A DNA stretch of 64,000 bases from Aureimonas altamirensis (GTDB lineage: Bacteria; Pseudomonadota; Alphaproteobacteria; Rhizobiales; Rhizobiaceae): contig NZ_JAMQCO010000002.1 in assembly GCF_023702225.1 (NCBI RefSeq), positions 248,001 to 312,000 on the forward strand, given 5' to 3'. The notes beneath the pieces are model-generated. The model was given only the letters and a program-made list of their open reading frames with translations. It made no database searches and had not been told where the DNA came from. The translations under genes and the position numbers were made by a program. Below, one piece after another: positions 17,557 to 25,030 of the stretch (position 1 is its first letter; each line of letters begins with the position of its first letter).

Positions 17557-18518
17557 CAGTTTCCGGCCTCGGTGAGAGCCCAGATAGCCTTCAGGCGTTC
17601 CGTCTTCTCCGGCAGTTGCGCTTTCCATTCGTCGCCCGGCAAGTAGCTGATCGGCAGTGAAAGTGCCTGAGCGGTCTTCTGGAACTCCGGATCGTCGAGC
17701 GCCTTGCGGACGGCTTCGGCGAAGTGTTCGCGGATATCTGCCGGGGTGCCGTGGGTGATCGCAAAGCCGCGTTCGGAGCCGCCTTGCAGGGCATAGCCGA
17801 GTTCGGCGGCCGTCGGCACATCCGGAAGCGAGGCGGCACGCTCGTCGGCAAGCTGGACCAGAGGACGGATCCGCTCGTTTTCGCCGGAAAGATACTCGCC
17901 CATGTTCAGGCCCATCGACTGGATATGGCCGCCGAGGAGCGCCGTCTTCGCCTCACTCGCCCCGTTGAAGGGAATGTTGGTCATGTCGACATCGGCTTCT
18001 CGTTCGATCTGCAGCATCGCGAGATGCTCGTCTCCGCCGACGCCCGTCCCGCCCAAGGTCAGCGCTCCGGGATTTTCCTTCGCGTAGGCGATGAGATCTT
18101 CGAATGTCTCGAATGGAGAATCCCGGCTGACGACGATCAACGTCGGATCGGCGACGATGCGCGTGACAGGCTCGACGTTCGCCGGATCGAAACCGATCTT
18201 CCGGCTGAGCTGCATGGTGATGAACCCAGGCAGGTTGAAGGACGAGACGGTGTATCCGTCCGGCTGGGCCTGCGCGAGCGCAGTGTAGGTGATTTCGCCG
18301 CTGGCGCCGGGCCTGTTCTGAATGACGATGCGGGAGCCCGGCAGGTTCTTCTCGATGTACGGCGCGAGGGTGCGGATCATGACGTCGGTCCCGCCGCCTG
18401 GCGCAAAACCGACGATGACTTCGATCGGCTTGTCGTTCGGCCATTCGGCCCATGCGGCCTGAGACAAAACCGCGACCGTCGAAACGGTGGCGGCGAAAAA
18501 TGCTGCAGCTTTCGTCAT
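17556..18518 (-). CDS. tctC: Tripartite tricarboxylate transporter, periplasmic binding protein TctC
   Basis: 320 residues. A cleavable signal peptide ends near residue 24 (LSQAAWA then EW). The mature protein starts with the Bug/TctC sequence PIEVIVGFAPGGGTDVMIRTLAPY, followed by VIQNRPGASGEI and GTGVGGDEHLAMLQIE. It should capture a carboxylate in the periplasm and deliver it to TctAB. GGAGGA lies seven bases upstream of the ATG. It is divergent from a 2-hydroxyacid dehydrogenase gene across a 149-base spacer with IclR-like palindromes. Confidence 0.95.
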   Translation of the reverse strand: MTKAAAFFAATVSTVAVLSQAAWAEWPNDKPIEVIVGFAPGGGTDVMIRTLAPYIEKNLPGSRIVIQNRPGASGEITYTALAQAQPDGYTVSSFNLPGFITMQLSRKIGFDPANVEPVTRIVADPTLIVVSRDSPFETFEDLIAYAKENPGALTLGGTGVGGDEHLAMLQIEREADVDMTNIPFNGASEAKTALLGGHIQSMGLNMGEYLSGENERIRPLVQLADERAASLPDVPTAAELGYALQGGSERGFAITHGTPADIREHFAEAVRKALDDPEFQKTAQALSLPISYLPGDEWKAQLPEKTERLKAIWALTEAGN

Positions 18519-18553
18519 GGCCAAATCCTCCCTAGCCCTTCGCGATATCCATT

Positions 18554-18596
18554 CTGGCGACCCTCCACTTGTTTCGCCAGATGAAACTATATTTCA
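18554..18596. promoter_or_regulatory. Overlapping palindromes between tctC and the dehydrogenase gene, probable IclR-type operator
   Basis: Three inverted repeats are nested here: CTGGCGA-N13-TCGCCAG at 18554-18580, GTTTC-N7-GAAAC at 18571-18587, and TGAAA-N5-TTTCA at 18582-18596. The last two resemble sites of IclR-family regulators of the KdgR type, which recognise GAAAC/GTTTC half-sites. An IclR gene is in the same locus. The sites are between two divergent genes, as expected for shared control. The regulator assignment is inference. Confidence 0.5.
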
Positions 18597-18667
18597 CTGT
18601 ACAATACATGCTGACTGTGGTGATGTCAAAGGGTGCGCTGGGGGGATTCCGGCGCGATGGGAGAACG

Positions 18668-19696
18668 ATGATGACGATGCAGCATGAATTGTCGGTGCTG
18701 ATCACCGGCGGCGCGATCGCGCCGGAAGCGACGGCATTGCTGGAGGAGCGACGATGCAAGACGCATTACGTCGACTTTTACGCGTCTTCGGAGGAATTGG
18801 CGGATGTCGCTTCCCGCTATCGCGTGGATGCCATCCTCGTGCGCAGCGGCACCGTATCCAGCAAGGTGATCGACGCCTCCGACAGGCTGAGGGTCATCGC
18901 CAAGCACGGATCGGGGGTCGACAACATCGACCTTGCCGCCGCATCACGTCGTGGCGTGCCCGTCCTGCGGGCGGTGGCCGCAAACGCGCGCGCCGTCGCG
19001 GAGCATGCGTTCGCGTTGATGGGATGCCTGTTGAAGGATATTCCAACCCTCGATCGGCAGGTTCGCGGCGGGGTCTGGCCGAAGGCGACTTTTCGGGGGA
19101 ACGACATCGCCGGTTCGGTTCTGGGCATCATCGGGTACGGGCAGATCGGCCGCCATATGGAACAGATGGCGACTTCATTCGGCATGCAGGTCCTGGTGTA
19201 CGATCCGCTGGCGCCGCGGGAGTTCGAGCGAGCAGGCGTCCGGCGTGTTGACGATCTCGACGAGCTGTTGCAGGCCAGCGACGCCGTCAGCCTCCATTGT
19301 CCGCTCACCGATACGACACGGCACCTCATCAACCGGGATCGGCTCGCCCGGATGAAATCCTCGGCGATCCTTATCAATACGGCCCGCGGCGGCCTCGTCG
19401 ACGAAGTAGCCCTATGCCAGGCCTTACTCGGTGGCGTGATCGCCGGTGCCGGCCTGGACAGTTTCGAGCAGGAGCCTCCGAGGCCGGACAATCCCCTGTG
19501 GGCGCTGCCCAACGTCGTGGTGACACCGCATGTCGGCGGCGTCACCCGCGGCGCGCTGCGTCAAATGGGGCTCCAGGCGGTCCGCCATATCCTGCATGTT
19601 TCGGATGGCCATGCGCCGGATCCTGAATGCGTCGCCAACCCGCGATATGCCGATGCCGCAATGGCGGCCACTGCTAACGAACCCAGGGATGCCTGA
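18668..19696 (+). CDS. D-2-hydroxyacid dehydrogenase, SerA-like
   Basis: 342-residue NAD-dependent enzyme of the D-isomer 2-hydroxyacid dehydrogenase family. The Rossmann motif is GIIGYGQIGRHM. The catalytic Arg is in NTARGGLVDE, the Glu in LDSFEQEPP, and the His in VVTPHVGGVT. It has no C-terminal ACT domain, so it is a catabolic or broad-specificity member rather than a regulated serine-pathway enzyme. ATG at 18668 or 18671 follows GGGAGA. It runs directly into an RraA-like aldolase gene and is divergent from tctCBA, so it probably oxidises an imported hydroxy acid before cleavage. Confidence 0.87.
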   Translation: MMTMQHELSVLITGGAIAPEATALLEERRCKTHYVDFYASSEELADVASRYRVDAILVRSGTVSSKVIDASDRLRVIAKHGSGVDNIDLAAASRRGVPVLRAVAANARAVAEHAFALMGCLLKDIPTLDRQVRGGVWPKATFRGNDIAGSVLGIIGYGQIGRHMEQMATSFGMQVLVYDPLAPREFERAGVRRVDDLDELLQASDAVSLHCPLTDTTRHLINRDRLARMKSSAILINTARGGLVDEVALCQALLGGVIAGAGLDSFEQEPPRPDNPLWALPNVVVTPHVGGVTRGALRQMGLQAVRHILHVSDGHAPDPECVANPRYADAAMAATANEPRDA

Positions 19697-19697
19697 C

Positions 19698-20369
19698 ATG
19701 ACCGAGCTTGGATTTCGTATCGAACCCAATGCGCCGCTGATCGATCCGGAGCTGATCGCTGCCTTCGAAAGCGTCGTCACACCGCACATAAGCGACAGCA
19801 TCAATCGGCTGGCGGGCGGCTATAATCTACGTCCCGTCAACATGCGTGGAAAGCTGGTCGGAACGGCGCTGACCGTACGCGCGCGTGCCGGCGACAATCT
19901 GATGATGCATAAGGCGATAGAGATGGCGGAGGCCGGACACGTCATCGTCGTGGACGGAGGCGGCGACCTCTCGCGTGCGCTGACAGGCGAACTGATGGCA
20001 CGCTCATCCATTCGCAAGGGAATCCGCGGCTTCGTTCTGGACGGTGCCGTACGGGACGTGGGTTTCTTCCGCGATGGGGACTTCCCCTGTTACGCCCGCG
20101 GCGTCACGCATCGCGGCCCGTTCAAGGAGGGTCCGGGCGAGATCAACGTTCCCGTGTCGATCGACGGCATGGTTGTCAGTCCGGGAGATCTCATCGTCGG
20201 CGACGAGGATGGCATCGTCGCCATTCCTGCATGCGAAGCGCAAGCCGTTCTTGAACTCAGCCGGGCGAAGGCAGCCGCCGAGGCTGCAATCATCAAGGCG
20301 ATAGAAAGCGGGTCGATGAAGCGCGGCTGGATCGACGAGACAATTGCCAGAAAGAAGGCGGTGGCCTGA
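19698..20369 (+). CDS. RraA/HMG-aldolase-like protein (second copy)
   Basis: 223 residues, clearly paralogous to the protein at 11899. Shared landmarks are RARAGDNLMMHKA, VIVVDGGGDLSRALTGE, FVLDGAVRD with the aldolase Arg-Asp pair, HRGPFKEGPGEINVPVSI and VGDEDGIVAIP. ATG at 19698 has AGGG nine bases upstream; an ATG at 19689 would overlap the dehydrogenase stop. It pairs with the SerA-like dehydrogenase instead of an aminotransferase, so the two copies may serve two entry routes to similar 4-hydroxy-2-oxo acids. It is convergent with pxpA. Confidence 0.87.
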   Translation: MTELGFRIEPNAPLIDPELIAAFESVVTPHISDSINRLAGGYNLRPVNMRGKLVGTALTVRARAGDNLMMHKAIEMAEAGHVIVVDGGGDLSRALTGELMARSSIRKGIRGFVLDGAVRDVGFFRDGDFPCYARGVTHRGPFKEGPGEINVPVSIDGMVVSPGDLIVGDEDGIVAIPACEAQAVLELSRAKAAAEAAIIKAIESGSMKRGWIDETIARKKAVA

Positions 20370-20385
20370 ACGTCGGCCTGCCAGG

Positions 20386-21159
20386 CTAACACCCGGACTC
20401 AAGTTGCGACATCGGGGTAATGTCCGCGCCGGCCTCCATCACGGCGGCGCGGATCGTGTTGCCGAGTTCGACCGCTCCCGGCGTGTCGCTATGCAGAAGA
20501 ATGGATTGAGCCTGCATGGGGATCGTGCCGCCCTCTATGGTCTCCACGACGCCTTCACGCAGAAGCCTGACGATCCGCGCACGGATCGACGCCGGATCCT
20601 TCACCATGGCCCCCGCCTTCCCGCGCGAAACGAGCAGCCCCCGCTCGTCATAGGCGCGGTCCGCCAGGAAAGACCGTACGACGCGCAGACCGAGCGACTG
20701 CGCGATCGTCTCCGCCTTCGTGCCGGGCAGCGCCACATAGGTCAGGTCGCGGTCGAAGGCATGAAGCGCCCTCAGCAACACCTCCGCCACATCCGCATCC
20801 ACGAAGGACAGGTTGCCGAGTGCGCCGTGAAAATTCGCATGGGAAAGCCTGGTCCCCGCCGCCTCGGTAATCGCTCGCATGGCGCCGAGTTGATACAGCA
20901 CCATGGTGCGCAGTTCGTCGCTGTCCATCGCGAACGGCTTGCGGCCGAATCCCTGCCGGTCCGGATAGCCGACATGGGCGCCGACATCGACGCCATGGCG
21001 TGCCGCAAGGCGCACGGTGCGGTCCATGATGACGGGGTCGCCAGCGTGGAACCCGCACGCGATATTGGCGGAGGAAACGAGCGGTATGATCGCGGCATCG
21101 TCGGCCGCGGCATAGATACCGAAGCCTTCGCCAAGGTCGGAATTGATATCGATCTTCAT
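20386..21159 (-). CDS. pxpA: LamB/YcsF family protein, 5-oxoprolinase subunit A (PxpA)
   Basis: 257 residues starting MKIDINSDLGEGFG, the hallmark of the LamB/YcsF family, with ANIACGFHAGDP, GAHVGYPDRQGFGR and the C-terminal sequence ILLHSDTPGAVELG. With PxpB and PxpC this protein forms the bacterial ATP-dependent 5-oxoprolinase that opens pyroglutamate to glutamate. It is the last gene of a seven-gene overlapping operon that also encodes biotin carboxylase and carrier proteins, so a related lactam or amide may be the true substrate. The ATG overlaps the upstream stop by one base. Confidence 0.88.
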   Translation of the reverse strand: MKIDINSDLGEGFGIYAAADDAAIIPLVSSANIACGFHAGDPVIMDRTVRLAARHGVDVGAHVGYPDRQGFGRKPFAMDSDELRTMVLYQLGAMRAITEAAGTRLSHANFHGALGNLSFVDADVAEVLLRALHAFDRDLTYVALPGTKAETIAQSLGLRVVRSFLADRAYDERGLLVSRGKAGAMVKDPASIRARIVRLLREGVVETIEGGTIPMQAQSILLHSDTPGAVELGNTIRAAVMEAGADITPMSQLESGC

Positions 21160-21611
21160 CACATCGCCTTCTTGCCTGGACGAAAGCCGAGGACAGGATC
21201 GCCGAAACCGATGATCCGCCCGGCCTCCACCATTCTGGAGGTCACCGTTCCGTCGCCGGGCGCGCGGATGGCGCGCAAGGCAGGGCCGATTTTCACGAAG
21301 GCCAGGACATCGCCCGCCGCCACCGGACGGCCGGCCTCGCAGGCCCCGTCCGGCGCGTCGACGACGACGCCGAAGCACGGCGCCGTCAGGGTCGTCTCGG
21401 TCACCGGGTCCGCTTCGACCGGCTCTTTCCCGGCGCGGCCGGAGCCCAGGAGCTTTGGCCTGGACTTCAACTTGAGTCGCAGCCGGCTCTGCCCATTCTC
21501 CCATTCGAGGCGCGTCACACCATGGGCAAGCGCGAAGCGCGCGAGATCGCAGATTTGCGCCGCGTCCAGAAGTGCGGGACCATCGTCTTGCGTATCGGAC
21601 AGGTCGGTCAT
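21159..21611 (-). CDS. Biotin-carrier-like protein lacking the biotinylation motif
   Basis: 150 residues. The C-terminal half (about 70-145) aligns with the biotinyl domain of the AccB encoded at 24605 without gaps from GDVLAF to GDGTV. At the biotin site the canonical EAMKM of AccB is replaced by KIGPA, so the modified lysine falls on a proline. A glycine-rich turn and the second hydrophobic repeat are retained. It cannot carry biotin by the usual route and may be structural, or a carrier subunit of the PxpB/PxpC complex. It lies between pxpC and pxpA with four- and one-base overlaps. Confidence 0.8.
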   Translation of the reverse strand: MTDLSDTQDDGPALLDAAQICDLARFALAHGVTRLEWENGQSRLRLKLKSRPKLLGSGRAGKEPVEADPVTETTLTAPCFGVVVDAPDGACEAGRPVAAGDVLAFVKIGPALRAIRAPGDGTVTSRMVEAGRIIGFGDPVLGFRPGKKAM

Positions 21612-22594
21612 GACGCGAGAGCCCCCAGAACATCATCCAGCCGCTCGAACAGCGATCCCATCGCGCTCTCCCTTGCCCGAAGCCGGTCCACGGCATGCGC
21701 GGCCGTAATACGCCGAAACCTGACCCGGTCCCCCAGCCGCGCCTGGCCGAGGCGCCAAAGGTCGGCCGTGGCCACGACGCCGATCTTGGGATAGCCGCCG
21801 CACGTATTGGCATCGCTGAGTTGCACGACAGGCTGGCCGGACGGCGGAACCTGGATCGTGCCCGGCAAGATCCCATGCGAGCGTAGTTCCAGCCGGTGCT
21901 TCAGCGCCAGTTGCGGGCCGGTCAGGCGGTAGCCGATCCGGTTGCTGTCCGGATGGATCTTCCATTCGGTGCCAGCAAAGGTTTCGATGGCCTCGTCCGT
22001 GAATGCGTCGTATTCCGCCGCCGGAACGTAATCCACCACGATCGCTTCACCTGCGCCCGCAGCGCCCTCGTGGAGCAAGCCGAGTTCGCCCGGGTCCAGG
22101 CCATAGTCGGCAGGCATGCCGGAGGACGGCGCACCGACGAGGTCCAACCGGTCGCCGCTGCGCAAGGCCCGCCCGTCCAGCCCCCCGAAACCGCCCTTCA
22201 GGTCGGTGCTGGCAGAGCCGAGAACGGACGCTACCGAAAGGCCGCCCTCGACGGTCAGGTAGGCGCGCATTCCATGCGCCGCTGCGCCGGCTTTCAGACG
22301 TTGGCCGGCGCGCGCCGCCATGCACCAGAACGGCGGCATCGGCACGCCATCCAGCCGGGCGGCGCAATCGGCCCCCGTCAGCGCAAACCGCGTATCCCGA
22401 TGGAACAGGATTTCGAAGGCGCCGATGGTGAACTCGATGCCGGCTGCATCCTCTGCGTTGCCGAGCATGCGATTGCCGATCCGCAGAGCAATCGAGTCCA
22501 TCGCGCCGCACGGCCCGACACCCACGGCGGAGAACCCCGTGCGACCTGCGTCCTGAATGGTGGCCAGAGGCCCGGGGGCGACGATCTCGATCAC
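21608..22594 (-). CDS. pxpC: Biotin-dependent carboxyltransferase-family protein, 5-oxoprolinase subunit C (PxpC/KipA)
   Basis: 328 residues of the CT_A_B (AHS2) family. It begins [19 protein letters not shown] and has VGPCGAMDSIALRIGNRMLGN, ALTGADCAARLDG and the C-terminal sequence SDANTCGGYPKIGVV. The family is homologous to one part of the carboxyltransferase domain of urea carboxylase. GTG at 22594 overlaps the pxpB stop by four bases. The open frame extends farther upstream but only inside pxpB. It should pair with PxpB. Confidence 0.9.
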   Translation of the reverse strand: MIEIVAPGPLATIQDAGRTGFSAVGVGPCGAMDSIALRIGNRMLGNAEDAAGIEFTIGAFEILFHRDTRFALTGADCAARLDGVPMPPFWCMAARAGQRLKAGAAAHGMRAYLTVEGGLSVASVLGSASTDLKGGFGGLDGRALRSGDRLDLVGAPSSGMPADYGLDPGELGLLHEGAAGAGEAIVVDYVPAAEYDAFTDEAIETFAGTEWKIHPDSNRIGYRLTGPQLALKHRLELRSHGILPGTIQVPPSGQPVVQLSDANTCGGYPKIGVVATADLWRLGQARLGDRVRFRRITAAHAVDRLRARESAMGSLFERLDDVLGALAS

Positions 22595-23256
22595 AGGTTC
22601 AGGCTTTCGATCTGGAAGCGGATTGTGTCTCCGGGCGCCAGAAGCGCGGGTCGTTCGGCGACAGGGTCGAAGAACGAGACGTCTGTCCGGCCGATGATGT
22701 GCCATCCGGACGGCGAGCGGCGCGAGATGACGCCCGCCTGGGCCCCGCCGATCACCACGCAGCCGGCATCCACGCTGACACGCGGCACGGCGCGCCGTGG
22801 CACGGCAAGAGCCGGGTCCAGTCCCGCGAGATAGCCGAATCCGGGCTGGCTGCCGATCGCGAAGACCGTGTACCTGCCCCCGGCATGGCGCTCGACATAG
22901 TCGCGCGGCGACAGGCCGGCCACTGCCGCGACTTCGGAAAGATCCTCGCCATCCGCGCCGCCATAGCGGACCGGGATGTCGATCAGCCTTCCGCTGCCCT
23001 GCCGCCGTTCCGCACGCTGCCACATCATGCCGATCTCGGCCATGGCAGCCTCGCCCGCGATGACCAGCGGATCGAAACGCACGAGAAGGTTGTTCATTCC
23101 CGGAACGATGTCCAGGTAGTTCGTCGTCCCGGCCAGACGATCCGCGAGCGCCCAGAATCGTTCCTGGCGCGCAAGATCCAGCCCATCGGCATCCGTATCG
23201 CACAGGATGGCGCCCTCGCCCATCCAGCTCATTCGCAAGGGCAGATCATCCGCCAT
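22591..23256 (-). CDS. pxpB: 5-oxoprolinase subunit B (PxpB/KipI), CT_C_D family
   Basis: 221 residues. The family signature is seen in [51 protein letters not shown] and [12 protein letters not shown]. This AHS1 family is homologous to the other part of the urea carboxylase carboxyltransferase domain, and with PxpC and PxpA forms 5-oxoprolinase. ATG at 23256 has AAGGCGG upstream and lies 11 bases inside the accC gene, so translation is likely coupled to the biotin carboxylase. Confidence 0.9.
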   Translation of the reverse strand: MADDLPLRMSWMGEGAILCDTDADGLDLARQERFWALADRLAGTTNYLDIVPGMNNLLVRFDPLVIAGEAAMAEIGMMWQRAERRQGSGRLIDIPVRYGGADGEDLSEVAAVAGLSPRDYVERHAGGRYTVFAIGSQPGFGYLAGLDPALAVPRRAVPRVSVDAGCVVIGGAQAGVISRRSPSGWHIIGRTDVSFFDPVAERPALLAPGDTIRFQIESLNL

Positions 23257-24598
23257 GACGCCGCCTTTCCAGCCAATGCTCCAGATAATGGATGCCGACG
23301 CCGCCCTCGGCAAACCCGTCATCGGCCATGATCTCGCGGTGCAGTGGCAGGTTGACCGCAATGCCGTCGACGACGGCCTCGTCCAATGCCGCGCGCATCC
23401 GGGCGATGGCTTCCTGGCGGCTGCTGCCGCTGGCGATGATCTTGCCGATCATCGAATCGTAGTTCGGCGGCACCACATAGCCGCTTTCCACATGGGTATC
23501 GACACGGATGCCGGGCCCACCGGGAACATGCCATCTTTCGATCCGGCCAGGGCCGGGCACGAAGGTGAAGCCGTCCTCCGCGTTGATCCTGCACTCGATG
23601 GCATGGCCGACGGGCCGGACATCCCCCTGCGCGAACGAAAGCCGCTCCCCGCCGGCGATCCGCAGCTGCCACGCCACGATATCGATGCCCGTGACGCATT
23701 CCGTTACCGGATGCTCGACCTGCACCCGCGTGTTCATTTCGATGAAGTAGAAACGCCCGTCCTCGTACAGGAATTCGAAGGTGCCGGCGCCGCGATAGGC
23801 CATGGCGCGGCAGGCAGCGGCACATCGCTCGCCGATATCGGCAACCAGCGCGCGGTCGATGCCCGGCGCCGGGGCTTCCTCGACCACTTTCTGGTGCCGC
23901 CGCTGCAAGGAGCAGTCGCGGTCGCCCAGCCACACGGCATTGCCATGCTCGTCGGCCAGAACCTGGATTTCGACGTGACGCGGCGCCTGCAGGAACTTCT
24001 CCAGATACACGGCGGGGTTGCCGAAGGCGCGGGCGGCTTCCTCTCGCGTCGTCGCCAGCGCCTCGGACATGTCCGCCGGCGCGCGCACCACCCGCATACC
24101 GCGGCCGCCGCCCCCGCCCGCAGCCTTCAGGATGACCGGGTAGCCGACGGCCTCGGCCAGCCGCAGCGCTTGCGCCTCGTCGTCGATCGCACCCTCGCCG
24201 CCGGGTACGCACGGCACCCCCGCGGCCTTCATCGCCGCCTTCGCGGCGATCTTGTCGCCCATCGTCCGTATGGCGTCGCCGGACGGGCCGACGAAGACCA
24301 GGCCGGCCTCTTCCACCGCGTCGGCGAAAGACGCGTTCTCCGACAAAAAGCCATAGCCCGGATGGATGGCGTCGGCCTCCATCAGCCGCGCCGCCTCGAC
24401 GATACGGCGGGCGTGAAGGTAGCTTTCCGACGCCTGCGCCGGGCCGATGCACAGGGCGTGATCGGCGGTCCGGACATAGGGGGCCGCACGGTCGGCCTGC
24501 GAATGGATCTGCACGCTTTCGATGCCGAGCAAGCGGCAGGCCCGCTGTATGCGAAGGGCGATTTCGCCGCGATTTGCGATCAGTACCCGCTTCAGCAT
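23246..24598 (-). CDS. accC: Biotin carboxylase (AccC type)
   Basis: 450-residue ATP-grasp enzyme that carboxylates biotin on a carrier protein. It has the N-terminal [37 protein letters not shown], the ATP-lid [12 protein letters not shown], the active-site region [16 protein letters not shown], and a C-terminal AccC domain. ATG at 24598 is chosen because AGGGCG lies nine bases upstream; an ATG at 24604 follows the accB stop directly. In this operon it is likely to work with the AccB encoded next to it and with PxpB/PxpC, and to be separate from the housekeeping acetyl-CoA carboxylase. Confidence 0.92.
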   Translation of the reverse strand: MLKRVLIANRGEIALRIQRACRLLGIESVQIHSQADRAAPYVRTADHALCIGPAQASESYLHARRIVEAARLMEADAIHPGYGFLSENASFADAVEEAGLVFVGPSGDAIRTMGDKIAAKAAMKAAGVPCVPGGEGAIDDEAQALRLAEAVGYPVILKAAGGGGGRGMRVVRAPADMSEALATTREEAARAFGNPAVYLEKFLQAPRHVEIQVLADEHGNAVWLGDRDCSLQRRHQKVVEEAPAPGIDRALVADIGERCAAACRAMAYRGAGTFEFLYEDGRFYFIEMNTRVQVEHPVTECVTGIDIVAWQLRIAGGERLSFAQGDVRPVGHAIECRINAEDGFTFVPGPGRIERWHVPGGPGIRVDTHVESGYVVPPNYDSMIGKIIASGSSRQEAIARMRAALDEAVVDGIAVNLPLHREIMADDGFAEGGVGIHYLEHWLERRRHGG

Positions 24599-24604
24599 GG
24601 CCAT

Positions 24605-25030
24605 CTACGCCCTGTCGGGCGCCAGGGTGAACAGGACGTCGCCGGCCTCGACCCCCGCACCATTGTCCGCCAAGCGGGCGGCAACGATGCCCGCGACAGT
24701 CGCCTTGACCGGCGTCAGCATCTTCATCGCCTCGACCAGTCCGACCGTATCGCCGACCGCGACCGTGCCGCCGACATCGACGAAAGGCGCCTTGCCCGGA
24801 CTTTCCGCGCTGTAGAAGGTACCCGACAGCGGCGCCTCGATCGTCGTTTCGCCGGCGGCGGGCGGCGCGGCCACGGGCCCGTCCGCCTTGCTGCCTCCTG
24901 CATCCGGAAGCGGCGTCGCCGCCGCTCCCCGGACAATCCGCAAACGCATCGCGCCTTCACGAAAATCGACGGCCTCCACCCCCGACTCCGCCATCGAGCG
25001 GATGAGAGCCTTGATCTCCGCGAGCGTCAT
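24605..25030 (-). CDS. accB: Biotin carboxyl carrier protein (AccB type)
   Basis: 141 residues: an N-terminal helix region (MTLAEIKALIRSMAESGVEAV), an Ala/Pro-rich linker (about 35-60) and a biotinyl domain with the canonical VEAMKM site, lysine near residue 107. It carries the carboxyl group from the adjacent AccC. It overlaps the MFS transporter gene by four bases (ATGA) and ends directly before accC. Belonging to a lactam or amide-carboxylase-like operon is more likely than a role in fatty-acid synthesis, given the neighbours. Confidence 0.9.
   Translation of the reverse strand: MTLAEIKALIRSMAESGVEAVDFREGAMRLRIVRGAAATPLPDAGGSKADGPVAAPPAAGETTIEAPLSGTFYSAESPGKAPFVDVGGTVAVGDTVGLVEAMKMLTPVKATVAGIVAARLADNGAGVEAGDVLFTLAPDRA

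Noticed and set aside
20375-20386. GCCTG-C-CAGGC repeat between the second aldolase and pxpA as a bidirectional terminator
   Set aside because: One-base loop and no U-tract; too small to support.
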